64,000 bases of DNA from Streptomyces sp. SCUT-3 (GTDB lineage: Bacteria; Actinomycetota; Actinomycetes; Streptomycetales; Streptomycetaceae): contig NZ_CP046907.1 of assembly GCF_014083985.1 (NCBI RefSeq), positions 2,646,001 to 2,710,000 on the forward strand. Direction: 5' to 3'. A program made the position numbers and the translations under genes. The notes under the pieces are model-generated. The model was not told the DNA's origin and searched no databases. It was given only the letters and a program-made list of their open reading frames with translations. Below, one piece after another: positions 35,988 to 45,240 of this stretch. Position 1 is the stretch's first letter; each line of letters begins with the position of its first letter.

Positions 35988-36857
35988 GTGCAGACAGCCA
36001 CCGCGGCCCGGACTCCCCGCGCACGCCTCCCCCGCGCACGCCTTCCCCGCGGCGTCCCGTCCGCGGCCGGCGCAGCGGTGCTGGCCGCGGTCGTCCTCGC
36101 TCCGGCCGCCTGCGCGCCCCCTTCCGCCCCCGCCCCCGCCGTCGTCCCGCCGCCCGCGGGCGCCGTGTTCGACTACCAGCTCGGCGGCGCCTACCCGCCC
36201 CCCGCCGGGACCGAGGTCGTCGCCCGGGACCGGGCCGCCGAACCCGCCGAGGGCCTCTACAACATCTGCTACGTCAACGCCTTCCAGGCCCAGCCGGGCA
36301 AGGAGGACGACTGGGACCACGACCTCGTCCTCCGGGACGGGGACGGCCGGCCCGTCGTCGACGAGGACTGGGACGAGGCCCTCCTCGACATCTCGACGCC
36401 CGGCCGGCGCGCCAGGATCGCCGAGCGGGTCGACCGCTGGACCGCGCAGTGCGCGGACAAGGGCTACGACGCGGTGGAACCCGACAACTACGACTCCTAC
36501 ACGCGCAGCGGGGGCCGGCTCACCGCCGCCCACGCCAGGGCAATGATCACCCTGATCTCCCGGTACGCCCACGAGCGGGGCCTGGCGGTGGCCCAGAAGA
36601 ACACCCCCGAACTGGCCGCCCACCGGGCCGACTCGGGCCTGGACTTCGCAGTGGCGGAGGAGTGCGCCCGCTACGACGAGTGCGACGTCTACACCGAGGA
36701 GTTCGGGGACGACGTGATCGTCGTCGAGTACACCGACGCCGCGCTCGCCGACGCGTGCCGGCGGTGGGGCGGCACCCTGAGCATCGTCCGGCGGGACCTG
36801 GGCGTCACCGCCCCCGGCAGCGGCGACCACGTCCGCCGGACCTGCCCCGGCGACTGA
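35988..36857 (+). CDS. GH114-like secreted protein (endo-alpha-1,4-polygalactosaminidase family)
   Basis: A 289-residue exported protein. The Arg-rich N-terminus is followed by a hydrophobic stretch ending LAPAACAPPSAPAP, a possible lipobox with Cys near residue 40. The mature part resembles the GH114 TIM barrel: FDYQLGGAYPPPAGTEVVARDR, YNICYVNAFQAQPG, KGYDAVEPDNYDSYTR (probable active-site Asp/Glu) and LAVAQKNTPEL. It should act on galactosaminogalactan-like sugars outside the cell. GTG 35988 is chosen; GTG 35973 is also in frame. Confidence 0.82.
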   Translation: MQTATAARTPRARLPRARLPRGVPSAAGAAVLAAVVLAPAACAPPSAPAPAVVPPPAGAVFDYQLGGAYPPPAGTEVVARDRAAEPAEGLYNICYVNAFQAQPGKEDDWDHDLVLRDGDGRPVVDEDWDEALLDISTPGRRARIAERVDRWTAQCADKGYDAVEPDNYDSYTRSGGRLTAAHARAMITLISRYAHERGLAVAQKNTPELAAHRADSGLDFAVAEECARYDECDVYTEEFGDDVIVVEYTDAALADACRRWGGTLSIVRRDLGVTAPGSGDHVRRTCPGD

Positions 36858-36983
36858 CCCCCGGCCCGGGGCGGGGGGCCTTCTCGGGGGGCGGTCCTCC
36901 GCGGAACGCGCACCCCGGGTGCGCGGGAACCGTGCCGGAGGAGAGGTTGAGGAAGCGCCCGCATCCGGCGGAGGATGTCCGGC

Positions 36984-38147
36984 ATGGAACGGCCACCGCT
37001 CAACCGCAACCTCGCCGGCTTCGGGACCACGGTCTTCGCCGAGATGTCGGCACTCGCCCAGCGCACGGGCGCCATCAACCTCGGCCAGGGGTTCCCCGAC
37101 ACGGACGGCCCCGAGGCCGTGCGCGAAGCGGCCGTACGGGCGCTGCGGGACGGCCGCGGCAACCAGTACCCGCCGGGCCCCGGCGTGCCGGAGCTGCGCC
37201 GGGCCGTCGCCGACCACCAGCACCGCTGGTACGGCACCGAGTACGACCCGGACTCCGAGGTGCTGGTGACCGCGGGCGCCACGGAGGCGATCGCCGCCGC
37301 CCTGCTGGCCCTGGTGGAGCCGGGCGACGAGGTGATCGCCCTGGAGCCGTACTACGACTCGTACGCGGCGTGCATCGCCATGGCCGGCGGCACCCGGGTG
37401 CCGGTGACCCTGCGGCCGTCGGACGGGGCGTTCGTCCTGGACCCGGACGAGCTGCGCGCGGCCGTCACGCCCCGCACCCGGCTGATCCTGCTCAACACCC
37501 CGCACAACCCCACCGGCACGGTCCTCACCCGCGAGGAGCTGGCCGCGGTCGCCGCGATCGCGCAGGAGCACGACCTGCTGGTGGTCACCGACGAGGTGTA
37601 CGAGCACCTGGTCTTCGAGGGCGAGCACGTCCCCCTGGCCTCCCTGCCGGGGATGCGGGAACGCACGGTCACCATCTCCTCCGCCGGCAAGACGTTCTCC
37701 TTCACCGGCTGGAAGATCGGCTGGATCACCGGCCCGCCGGAGCTGGTGACGGCGGTGCGCACGGCCAAGCAGTTCCTGACCTACGTCTCCGGCGGCCCGT
37801 TCCAGTACGCGGTCGCCGAGGCGCTGCGGCTGCCCGGCAGCTACTTCCGCGGCTTCCTGGAGGACCTGCGGGGCAAGCGGGACCTGCTGGCCACCGGGCT
37901 GGCCGAGGCCGGGTTCGGGGTCTTCCGCCCGCAGGGCACCTACTTCGTCACCGCCGACATCCGCCCCCTGGGCCGCACGAACGGCGTGGCCTTCTGCCGT
38001 GCGCTGCCGGAGCGGGTGGGGGTGGTCGCCATCCCCAACGCGGTCTTCTACGACCACGCCGACGCCGGTGCGCCCTTCGTCCGGTTCGCCTTCTGCAAGA
38101 GGCCGGAGGTGCTGGCCGAGGCCGTCGCCCGCCTCAAGGCCCTGTGA
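36984..38147 (+). CDS. Class I/II aminotransferase (DapC-like)
   Basis: A 387-residue PLP enzyme: TPHNPTGTVLT and the PLP Lys K236 in SSAGKTFSFTGWKIGW. The N-terminal FGTTVFAEMSALAQRTGAINLGQGFPD and NQYPPGPG closely match the mycobacterial N-succinyldiaminopimelate aminotransferase as I recall it, so lysine/cell-wall synthesis is plausible; methionine or kynurenine aminotransferase is an alternative. The ATG at 36984 is preferred to 36975 because GGCGGAGG is then correctly spaced. Confidence 0.88.
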   Translation: MERPPLNRNLAGFGTTVFAEMSALAQRTGAINLGQGFPDTDGPEAVREAAVRALRDGRGNQYPPGPGVPELRRAVADHQHRWYGTEYDPDSEVLVTAGATEAIAAALLALVEPGDEVIALEPYYDSYAACIAMAGGTRVPVTLRPSDGAFVLDPDELRAAVTPRTRLILLNTPHNPTGTVLTREELAAVAAIAQEHDLLVVTDEVYEHLVFEGEHVPLASLPGMRERTVTISSAGKTFSFTGWKIGWITGPPELVTAVRTAKQFLTYVSGGPFQYAVAEALRLPGSYFRGFLEDLRGKRDLLATGLAEAGFGVFRPQGTYFVTADIRPLGRTNGVAFCRALPERVGVVAIPNAVFYDHADAGAPFVRFAFCKRPEVLAEAVARLKAL

Positions 38148-38251
38148 ACGGCGCCCCGTGAAGGGCGCCCGGTGAACGGCGTCCGGGAACGGCGGCGGCG
38201 GGCGGCACCGGTGGGTACAGGTGCCGCCCGCCGCCGGGCGTCTCGCGGGGC

Positions 38252-38881
38252 TCAGGCCTTGTCGCCGGCCTCGCCGTCGACCGTGCCGGTGACCTCGCCG
38301 TCGGGGCTCTCCCCGGCGGCCTCGGCCTGCGCGGCCGCGGCGGCGGCCTCGCGGGCCTCCTTCTCCTTGGCGGTGTCGATGCCGAGCTGCTCGACGATCC
38401 AGCGCTCGAACTCGACGGCCGCCTGCACCCAGCCGACCGTGCTGGAGACGAAGTGCTCCAGCGCGACCCCGTGGCCGATGACCGTCTGCGCCTCGCCGAC
38501 GAGGCGGACGACGGAGGCGTCGCCCTCCTGGTGGGTCATCGTGTAGACCTTCGGCCACAGGGTGCGGCGGTTCCACTCGTCGACGACCTCCAGCAGGCTG
38601 GGCTTGCTGTCGGCGTCGTACGCGCGGTCGTAGAACGTGCGCACCGCGAACAGCTGGTTCTTGCTGTCCTCGTCGCTGCGGAACATGAAGTAGACGCGGA
38701 AGCCCTCCCAGGGGGCGACCAGGTCTCCGTCGTCGTCGATCGTGTGCTTGAGTTCCATCTGGTCCAGGAGCTCCTGGACCAGCTTCTGGTCGGGCACGAC
38801 GGCCCCGCCGGGGCCGCCCTGCTGCGGATTCGGCTGCGAGGAGCCGCCGAAGTTCGGAATCGCGGACGGGTCGATGCTCAC
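38252..38881 (-). CDS. YbjN domain-containing protein
   Basis: A 209-residue protein with a YbjN/T3SS-chaperone-like domain at about residues 40-165 (LLDQMELKHTIDDDGDLVAPWEGFRVYFMFRS and EVVDEWNRRTLWPKVYT). The C-terminal 40 residues are Ala/Glu-rich and disordered. The GTG at 38881 follows GAAGGGAAA. It lies 72 nt after clpB on the same strand, so it may be cotranscribed with that heat-shock gene, and in Streptomyces it is regularly its neighbour. Confidence 0.87.
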   Translation of the reverse strand: MSIDPSAIPNFGGSSQPNPQQGGPGGAVVPDQKLVQELLDQMELKHTIDDDGDLVAPWEGFRVYFMFRSDEDSKNQLFAVRTFYDRAYDADSKPSLLEVVDEWNRRTLWPKVYTMTHQEGDASVVRLVGEAQTVIGHGVALEHFVSSTVGWVQAAVEFERWIVEQLGIDTAKEKEAREAAAAAAQAEAAGESPDGEVTGTVDGEAGDKA

Positions 38882-38953
38882 GGTGGGGTTTCCCTTCGTA
38901 CGGATCAAGGTCCATCCTCCCCCATCAGCTCCCGGTCGTGGCAACCCCGCCGA

Positions 38954-41563
38954 TCAGCTTTCCGCCTTCTCGACGACCCCGACGGTCAGTTTCCCGCCGT
39001 CGACGGAGTCGTCGACGTCGACCCTCACCGTGTCGCCGTCGCGCACCTCGCCGGACAGGATCTCCCGGGCCAGGCTGTCGCCGATCGCGGTCTGCACCAG
39101 GCGGCGCAGCGGGCGGGCGCCGTAGGCGGGGTCGTTGCCCTCCACGGACAGCCAGTCCAGGGCGGCGTCGGTGACGTCCAGGGTCAGGCGGCGGTCCTTG
39201 AGCCGCTCGGCGAGGCGGTCGGTCTGCAGCCGGGCGATGCGCCGCAGCTCCTCCCTGCCGAGGGCGGTGAACACCACGGTGGCGTCGAGCCGGTTGAGGA
39301 ACTCCGGCTTGAAGGAGGTGCGGACGACCTCCAGCACCGCCTCCCGCTTCTCCTCCTCGCCCAGCGTCGGGTCGATCAGGAACTGCGAGCCGAGGTTGGA
39401 GGTGAGGACGAGGATGGTGTTGCGGAAGTCCACGGTGCGGCCCTGGCCGTCGGTGAGCCGGCCGTCGTCGAGGACCTGCAGCAGGATGTCGAAGACCTCG
39501 GGGTGGGCCTTCTCCACCTCGTCCAGCAGGATCACGCTGTACGGGCGGCGCCGCACGGCCTCGGTGAGCTGGCCGCCCTCCTCGTAGCCGACGTACCCGG
39601 GAGGGGCGCCGACGAGCCGGGCGACGCTGTGCTTCTCGCCGTACTCGCTCATGTCGATGCGGACCATGGCCCGCTCGTCGTCGAAGAGGAACTCGGCGAG
39701 CGCCTTGGCCAGCTCGGTCTTGCCGACACCGGTGGGGCCGAGGAAGAGGAAGGAACCGGTGGGCCGGTCGGGGTCGGCGAGCCCGGCGCGGGAGCGGCGC
39801 ACCGCGTCGGAGACGGCGCGCACGGCCTCGCGCTGGCCGATCAGCCGGCGGCCGATCTCGTCCTCCATGCGCAGCAGCTTCTGCGTCTCTCCCTCCAGCA
39901 GGCGGCCGGCGGGGATGCCGGTCCAGGCGGAGACCACGTCGGCGACGTCGTCCGGGCCGACCTCCTCCTTGACCATGGTGGAGCGCTGCTGCTCGGCCTC
40001 GGCCTCGGTGGCCTCGGCCAGCTCCCGCTCCAGGGCGGGGATGTCGGCGTACATCAGGCGGGAGGCCGTCTCGAAGTCGCCGTCGCGCTCGGCCCGCTCG
40101 GCCTGGCCGCGCAGGTCGTCCAGGCGCTCCTTGAGGGCGCCGACCTTGTTCAGGCCCTCCTTCTCCTTCTCCCAGCGGGCGGTCAGGCCGCGCAGCTCCT
40201 CCTCCTTGTCGGCGAGGGTCTTGCGCAGCGTCTCCAGCCGCTGGACGGAGGCCGGGTCGGCCTCGTTGGCCAGCGCCATCTCCTCCATCCGCAGCCGGTC
40301 GACGGAGCGCTGGAGCTCGTCGATCTCGACGGGGGAGGAGTCGATCTCCATGCGCAGCCGGGAGGCGGCCTCGTCGACGAGGTCGATGGCCTTGTCGGGG
40401 AGGAAGCGGGAGGTGATGTAGCGGTTGGACAGGGTGGCGGCGGCGACGAGGGCGGAGTCCGCGATCTGCACCTTGTGGTGCGCCTCGTAGCGGCCCTTCA
40501 GGCCGCGCAGGATCGCGATGGTGTCCTCGACGCTGGGCTCGGCGACCAGCACCTGCTGGAAGCGGCGCTCCAGCGCCGGGTCCTTCTCGATGCGCTCGCG
40601 GTACTCGTCCAGGGTGGTGGCGCCGACCATGCGCAGCTCGCCGCGGGCCAGCATGGGCTTGAGCATGTTGCCCGCGTCCATCGCCGAGTCGCCGCCGGCG
40701 CCCGCGCCGACGACGGTGTGCAGCTCGTCGATGAAGGTGATGATCTGCCCGTCGCTGTCCTTGATCTCGCCGAGGACGGCCTTGAGCCGCTCCTCGAACT
40801 CGCCGCGGTACTTGGCGCCGGCGACCATCGCGCCGAGGTCGAGGGCGACCAGGCGCTTGTTGCGCAGCGACTCGGGCACGTCGCCCTTGACGATGCGCTG
40901 GGCCAGCCCCTCGACGACGGCGGTCTTGCCGACGCCGGGCTCGCCGATGAGCACCGGGTTGTTCTTGGTGCGGCGGGAGAGGACCTGCACGACGCGGCGG
41001 ATCTCGTTGTCGCGGCCGATGACCGGGTCGAGCTTGCCCTCGCGGGCGGCCCGGGTGAAGTCGGTGCCGTACTTCTCCAGCGCCTTGTAGGTGGCCTCGG
41101 GGTCGGGGTCGGTGACGCGCCGGCCGCCGCGGGCGGCCTCGAACGCCTCCAGCAGCCTGTCGGCGGTCGCGCCCTGCCGGTTGAGCAGCTCGCCCGCCTG
41201 CCCGCCCTTGGCCGCCAGGCCGATCAGCAGGTGCTCGGTGGAGATGTACTGGTCGCCCAGGTCGCGGGCCAGCCTGTCGGCCTCGGCGAGGACCGCGAGC
41301 AGGTCGCGGGAGGCCTGCGGGGGCGCGACGGTGGAGCCCTGCACGCTCGGCAGGGCGGCCAGCAGCCGCTCGGTGGCGGACCGCAGCTCGGCGGTGTCGG
41401 CGCCGACGGCGGCCAGCATGTCCTGGATGCTCTCGTTGTCCTCGCTGCCCAGAAGCGCGAGCAGCAGGTGCGCGGGGGTCAGGTCGGGGTGTCCTGCGGA
41501 AACGGCGCCGGACGTCGCGGCGTTCAGCGCTGCCCGGCTCTTGTTGGTCAGCTCGGCGTCCAC
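38954..41563 (-). CDS. clpB: Chaperone ClpB (disaggregase)
   Basis: An 869-residue AAA+ disaggregase that works with DnaK. The N-domain spans residues 1-150, the first AAA module has [13 protein letters not shown] (Walker A) and [10 protein letters not shown] (Walker B), a coiled-coil middle domain follows (about 400-530), and the second module has [13 protein letters not shown] and [12 protein letters not shown]. The GTG at 41563 follows AGGAGGA. A HAIR element 105 nt upstream shows HspR control, linking it to the dnaK operon of this window. Confidence 0.98.
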   Translation of the reverse strand: MDAELTNKSRAALNAATSGAVSAGHPDLTPAHLLLALLGSEDNESIQDMLAAVGADTAELRSATERLLAALPSVQGSTVAPPQASRDLLAVLAEADRLARDLGDQYISTEHLLIGLAAKGGQAGELLNRQGATADRLLEAFEAARGGRRVTDPDPEATYKALEKYGTDFTRAAREGKLDPVIGRDNEIRRVVQVLSRRTKNNPVLIGEPGVGKTAVVEGLAQRIVKGDVPESLRNKRLVALDLGAMVAGAKYRGEFEERLKAVLGEIKDSDGQIITFIDELHTVVGAGAGGDSAMDAGNMLKPMLARGELRMVGATTLDEYRERIEKDPALERRFQQVLVAEPSVEDTIAILRGLKGRYEAHHKVQIADSALVAAATLSNRYITSRFLPDKAIDLVDEAASRLRMEIDSSPVEIDELQRSVDRLRMEEMALANEADPASVQRLETLRKTLADKEEELRGLTARWEKEKEGLNKVGALKERLDDLRGQAERAERDGDFETASRLMYADIPALERELAEATEAEAEQQRSTMVKEEVGPDDVADVVSAWTGIPAGRLLEGETQKLLRMEDEIGRRLIGQREAVRAVSDAVRRSRAGLADPDRPTGSFLFLGPTGVGKTELAKALAEFLFDDERAMVRIDMSEYGEKHSVARLVGAPPGYVGYEEGGQLTEAVRRRPYSVILLDEVEKAHPEVFDILLQVLDDGRLTDGQGRTVDFRNTILVLTSNLGSQFLIDPTLGEEEKREAVLEVVRTSFKPEFLNRLDATVVFTALGREELRRIARLQTDRLAERLKDRRLTLDVTDAALDWLSVEGNDPAYGARPLRRLVQTAIGDSLAREILSGEVRDGDTVRVDVDDSVDGGKLTVGVVEKAES

Positions 41564-41667
41564 CTGCGGTGTCTCCTCCTGCTCGTGGCTGCTGCCCGGC
41601 CCGCGGTCCCCGGTCCCGGGGCAGCTCGTGCCCTGCCTCTTGCCTTGCCAGGTTCAACCTGAAGCAA

Positions 41668-41688
41668 GTTGAGTCTATTCCACTCAAC
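41668..41688. promoter_or_regulatory. HAIR element of clpB
   Basis: GTTGAGT-N7-ACTCAAC matches the HspR operator CTTGAGT-N7-ACTCAAG with perfect arm symmetry. It contains a TAGACT on the minus strand that may be the clpB -10. Confidence 0.9.
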
Positions 41689-41711
41689 CCGGTGAGCGGT
41701 AGCGTCTTCGC

Positions 41712-42140
41712 ATGGCGCTCGATCCACGTTCTCCCGATCCGGCATACTCCGCCTTCTGGGCGGAACGCCACCTGTGCACGCTCACCACGCCCCGCCCGGA
41801 CGGCACCCCGCACGTCGTCCCCGTCGGGGTGACGTACGACCCGGACGCCGGACTGGCCCGGGTGATCGCCCGCCGGAGCAGCCGGAAGGTGCGCAACGTC
41901 CTGGCCGCCGGGCCCGAGGGGGCCCGAGTGGCCGTCTGCCAGGTCGACCGGGCCCGCTGGGCCACCCTGGAGGGCGTCGCCCGGGTCAGCGACGACCGCG
42001 AGGCGGTCGCCGAGGCGGAGCACCGCTACGCACAGCGCTACGGCCGCACGCCTACCCCGAATCCGGAGCGCGTCGTCATCGAGATCGCCCTCACCCGCGC
42101 CATGGGCAGCGTCCGGCCCCCGCAGCCGGCCGCCGACTGA
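41712..42140 (+). CDS. PPOX-class F420-dependent oxidoreductase-like protein
   Basis: A 142-residue split-barrel flavin/deazaflavin-binding protein (LCTLTTPRPDGTPHVVPVGVTYD, KVRNVLAAGPEGARVAVCQVDRARWATLEGVARV). Members reduce substrates with F420H2 or FMN. TAGCGT (41700-41705) lies 6 nt before the ATG, so the message is probably leaderless. It is divergent from clpB and shares the short region containing the HAIR element, which is 24 nt from its start; HspR could affect both. Confidence 0.88.
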   Translation: MALDPRSPDPAYSAFWAERHLCTLTTPRPDGTPHVVPVGVTYDPDAGLARVIARRSSRKVRNVLAAGPEGARVAVCQVDRARWATLEGVARVSDDREAVAEAEHRYAQRYGRTPTPNPERVVIEIALTRAMGSVRPPQPAAD

Positions 42141-42162
42141 CCCGCCGGGCCCGGCAGGGCGG

Positions 42163-43020
42163 TCAGGCGGGCCCGCGTCCGGATCCGGACGCGGACTCCA
42201 AGCCATGCCCGGGCCCGCCCCCGGCGCCGTTCCCCTCTCGGAGGACGAGCGGCACGCCGACCGCCGCGCGGCCCGGCCAGGGGCGGTCCATCACCTGGAC
42301 GTGCAGCCGCGGCTCCCCGCGCACGCCCACGCTCCCGGAAGTCCCGCACCCGGCCAGCGGCCGGCCCGCGCGGACCTCCTCCCCGACCGTCACCCGGATG
42401 CTGCCGCGGCGCAGGTGGGCGAGGAGCACGTGCGTCCCGTCGTGCAGGTCCAGCACGATGTGGTTGCCGAACACCGCGCGCGCCCCGAACGCCTCCCGCA
42501 GCAGCCGCCCCGCCGTGCGGCCCGCCGCCGCCCGTACGGCTCCCGCGACCCCCGTGCCGGTCCGGTGGTCGCGGGCCGTCCCGTGCACGGCGACGACCGT
42601 CCCGTCCGCCGGGGCGAGAACCACCGCGCCCGCCCCGGACGGCCCGCCCCGTGCGGGCGGCTCCCCCGGCCCGGGCACGGGCGCCAGCTCCACCGCGAAG
42701 CTGCGGGCCAGCGTGTGCGGACGGGGTCCGTGACGGGAGGCCCGTACCCAGGGTCCCGCCAGCGGCGGCCGGAGCACGGCCGCCTCGCGCCGGGGTGCCC
42801 GGGGGGCGAAGACGAAGCAGCACGCGGCCAACACCGCGGCCGCCCCCAGGGCCACCGCCCCGGCCCCGGCCACGGCCCGCACCGCACCGGCCTCCCCGCC
42901 CACCGACAGCAGCAGCGCACCGCCCGCCGCCAGCACCGCGCCGCCCGCCGCCAGGCGCGGGCGCGCCCACATCAGCGAGCGGAACACGGCGAGGGAGACC
43001 GTTCCGGCCCCACCAGCCAT
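42163..43020 (-). CDS. M23/LytM-like membrane protein, degenerate
   Basis: A 285-residue protein with two membrane segments (about residues 22-42 and 47-70) and a C-terminal LytM-like beta domain (ADGTVVAVHG, GNHIVLDLHDGTHVLLAHLRRGSIRV, GEEVRAGRPLAGCGTSGSV, PRLHVQVMD). The second zinc motif survives as LHVQV, but the first (HxxxD) is missing, so it is probably not an active peptidase; it may bind peptidoglycan. It starts at ATG 43020. Convergent with the PPOX gene. Confidence 0.75.
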   Translation of the reverse strand: MAGGAGTVSLAVFRSLMWARPRLAAGGAVLAAGGALLLSVGGEAGAVRAVAGAGAVALGAAAVLAACCFVFAPRAPRREAAVLRPPLAGPWVRASRHGPRPHTLARSFAVELAPVPGPGEPPARGGPSGAGAVVLAPADGTVVAVHGTARDHRTGTGVAGAVRAAAGRTAGRLLREAFGARAVFGNHIVLDLHDGTHVLLAHLRRGSIRVTVGEEVRAGRPLAGCGTSGSVGVRGEPRLHVQVMDRPWPGRAAVGVPLVLREGNGAGGGPGHGLESASGSGRGPA

Positions 43021-43120
43021 CCGGTCTCCCCTCCCCCGTTTCCCGTTGTCGTCGTCCGTCGTTGTCGTCGTCCGTCGTCGACGCCGCCGCGGTCGTCCGG
43101 TGCGGCGCCGCGGTGGGGCG

Positions 43121-43483
43121 TCAGGCCTGTGCCGGCTTGGCGTACTCCTTGGCCATCGTTCCGGCGAAGTCGTGCATCACGCACGGTTCGTCGCCGACGG
43201 TCCAGGCGTCGTGCCCCGGCGGGCACACGAAGACGTCGCCGGGTCCGACCTCGGCCTCCGCCCCGTCGTCCATGCGGATGCGCATCCGCCCCGAGACGAC
43301 GTACCCGTTGTGGTGGACCCGGCAGCTGTCGGTTCCGGCGAGCGGACCCACCGACTCCGACCAGCGCCATCCGGGCTCGAAGGTGGCGACGGCGAAGTCC
43401 AGCCCCGTCAGGTGGAGGGCTTCGAGGTGTCCCTTGGGGAAGTCCCGGCGCTCGTCCGGCTTGTCGGTCGTCTTGACCTCCAT
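43121..43483 (-). CDS. Cupin domain protein
   Basis: A 120-residue single-domain cupin. The beta-barrel pattern is clear (GLDFAVATFEPGWRWSESVG, then HHNGYVVSGRMRIRMDDGAEAEVGPGDVFVCPPGHDAWTVGDEPCVMHDF), with two His of the metal site in HHNGY and one in PPGHDAW. Ligand and activity cannot be read. The ATG at 43483 follows GAAGGAGG. The downstream spacer (43021-43120) carries two copies of CGTTGTCGTCGTCCGT. Confidence 0.9.
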   Translation of the reverse strand: MEVKTTDKPDERRDFPKGHLEALHLTGLDFAVATFEPGWRWSESVGPLAGTDSCRVHHNGYVVSGRMRIRMDDGAEAEVGPGDVFVCPPGHDAWTVGDEPCVMHDFAGTMAKEYAKPAQA

Positions 43484-43686
43484 CACGGCGGCCTCCTTCC
43501 ATCGGGCCGTTCCTGGCCCGCGGGGCCCGTTCGCCGCCCTCGGCAGGTCCGGCGGGCCCGCTCCGACGACGGCGGAGCCCCTCGTGACCCTTCCATCGTG
43601 CGCCCGCCGCGCGGGTCCCGTCACCCCCCCTTGCCGCCACGAATCCGCCGGCGGCCGGTGCGGCCCGGCGGGGCCCGGACGCGACG

Positions 43687-43718
43687 GCGCCGGGCCGCTG
43701 CACTCAGCGGCCCGGCGC
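43687..43718 (-). terminator. Terminator of the secreted protein gene
   Basis: GCGCCGGGCCGCTG pairs perfectly with CAGCGGCCCGGCGC around CACT, 36 nt after the stop at 43755. The rest of 43484-43754 holds nothing I can identify. Confidence 0.85.
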
Positions 43719-43754
43719 ACGCGTCGTCGGGTCGGGGCGGTTGTCCGGTCGGGG

Positions 43755-44525
43755 TTACTGGACGTCGACGTAGTCGCCGGTGGCCTTGGCCGCCGGGGTG
43801 GTGGAGGTGCCGGCGAAGTTCCAGCGCCAGTAGCCGTCCGCGGACGCCGTGACCGTGGTCCTCAGCGCACCGCCGGAGCCGGTGTACACCGTCTTGACGG
43901 TGCTGTACGTGTCGGTGCCCGCCTTGCGGAACTGCAGCTTGACCGGCTGGTTGGTGTAGCCCGCGTACACCTGGGTGTCCCAGTTGGCGCGGGTCAGGTT
44001 CCCGCTGACGGTCAGGGTCGCACCCTTCTTCACCGGCTCGGGCGAGGCGTTGGCCGTCAGCTTGGAGTACCGCTGGAGCCGGGTGGTCCTGAACGCGTCC
44101 ACGTTGGCGTAGTCGCCGTCCGCGCCCCAGGCCCAGACGCCGACCTTCCAGGTGCCGGCGTCGGTGTTGAAGAGCCACGCCGGGTCGACGGTGAGGGTGA
44201 CCGAGCAGGTGGACGTGGTGGCGCTGGAGGCGACGCAGTTCGCCGCGTCCTCGTTGGAGACGATGAAGCCGTCGGGGTTCTCGGGGTCGGCGCCGCGCCA
44301 CAGGTAGACGTCGCCGTCCTCGATCCCCGAGGCGTCGGTGGCGGTCACGGTGGCGGTGACCGTCTTGGCCTTGGTGGTGCCGACCACGATGTCCTTGCCG
44401 CCGTTGACGACGACGTTCGTGATCCGGGTCTCGCCCTGGACGTCGTCGGCCTGCGCGGCCGGGGCGGCGAGGCCGCCCAGCACGGTGGCGGCGGCGAGTA
44501 CGGCGAAGGTGGCGCGCTTGCGCAT
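43755..44525 (-). CDS. Secreted beta-rich protein
   Basis: A 256-residue exported protein. The signal peptide MRKRATFAVLAAATVLGGLAAPAAQA ends at about residue 26 (AQA-DD). The mature part is Thr/Val/Asp-rich with two Ig-like halves, resembling surface or calcium-binding Streptomyces proteins: first about residues 27-140 (with a Cys pair), second about 150-256 (PEPVKKGATLTVSGNLTRANW). Function unknown. It has the best -35/-10 promoter in the window, so expression may be strong, and a terminator after it. Confidence 0.85.
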   Translation of the reverse strand: MRKRATFAVLAAATVLGGLAAPAAQADDVQGETRITNVVVNGGKDIVVGTTKAKTVTATVTATDASGIEDGDVYLWRGADPENPDGFIVSNEDAANCVASSATTSTCSVTLTVDPAWLFNTDAGTWKVGVWAWGADGDYANVDAFRTTRLQRYSKLTANASPEPVKKGATLTVSGNLTRANWDTQVYAGYTNQPVKLQFRKAGTDTYSTVKTVYTGSGGALRTTVTASADGYWRWNFAGTSTTPAAKATGDYVDVQ

Positions 44526-44593
44526 GGTTTTCCCCCACAGGAATCCGGAAGGCAATCACCGGTTCGACAACACGGTGGTTGCGCGTGGCTTCG

Positions 44594-44622
44594 AATATAA
44601 ACCCTGTGAAGTCGGTTCACAA
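44594..44622 (-). promoter_or_regulatory. Promoter of the secreted protein gene
   Basis: On the minus strand TTGTGA (44617-44622) and TATATT (44594-44599) are separated by 17 nt, very close to the sigma-70/HrdB consensus. The leader before the ATG is about 60 nt. Confidence 0.75.
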
Positions 44623-44682
44623 CCGATTCGTGGTTCCGGTCTGCCGCCCACCCGTCGCAGAAACGCGGGAGCGCGGGAACGC

Positions 44683-44720
44683 ACCGGCCCCGCCGCCCGG
44701 GAAGGGGCGGCGGGGCCGGT
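44683..44720 (-). terminator. Terminator of the dnaK operon
   Basis: A perfect 16-bp stem with the loop GGGAAG lies 22 nt after the hspR stop. Confidence 0.88.
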
Positions 44721-44741
44721 ACGGGGGGCCGTTCGGACGGG

Positions 44742-45239
44742 TCAGTCGGCCGAGCGCTGCTGCTGCCTCTTGGGGCGCTTGGGGCGCCAGACCACCAGGG
44801 CGCTGGACTGCTGCACCTGCTGGTAGGGCACGAGGTCGCGCCGGTAGGAGGCGTGGACGGCGGCCTCGCGCTGCCGCGCGGACGCCGCGGTGGCCTCCAG
44901 GGCGGCCTGGAGTTCGGCCGCGCGCGCCTGGAGCGCGGCGACCTGGTTCTCCAGTTCGATGATCCGCTTGATGCCGGCGAGGTTGATCCCCTCGTCCTGG
45001 CTGAGCCGCTGCACCTCGCGCAGCTGCTCGATGTCGCGCGCGGAGTAGCGGCGGCCCCGTCCGGCCGTGCGGTCCGGGGAGACCAGGCCGAGGCGGTCGT
45101 ACTGGCGGAGGGTCTGCGGGTGCAGGCCCGAGAGCTGCGCGGCCACCGAGATCACGTAGACCGGGGTCTCCTCGGTCAGCTGGTAGGCCCTGGGTGGTTG
45201 GTACTGCTGCTGCCTGCCACGGTCCGCTCGGCCTTCCAT
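44742..45239 (-). CDS. hspR: MerR-family heat-shock repressor HspR
   Basis: A 165-residue repressor with a MerR-type helix-turn-helix (VYVISVAAQLSGLHPQTLRQYDRLGLVSP; then RRYSARDIEQLREVQRLSQDEGINLAGIKRIIELE) followed by a coiled coil (residues 95-130). It binds HAIR sequences with DnaK as co-repressor. It starts 1 nt after the dnaJ stop and is the last gene of the operon, giving autoregulation. A basic, Gln-rich tail (RPKRPKRQQQR) ends it. Confidence 0.97.
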   Translation of the reverse strand: MEGRADRGRQQQYQPPRAYQLTEETPVYVISVAAQLSGLHPQTLRQYDRLGLVSPDRTAGRGRRYSARDIEQLREVQRLSQDEGINLAGIKRIIELENQVAALQARAAELQAALEATAASARQREAAVHASYRRDLVPYQQVQQSSALVVWRPKRPKRQQQRSAD

Positions 45240-45240
45240 G

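Noticed and set aside
35136-38915. A 1259-codon frame on the minus strand
   Set aside because: Only the last 118 codons, the Cys-tail protein, look like a protein; the remainder is antisense to the GH114 and aminotransferase genes.
38925-42206. A 1093-codon frame overlapping clpB
   Set aside because: It is clpB DNA read in another frame; the product has no recognisable motif while the clpB frame is perfect.
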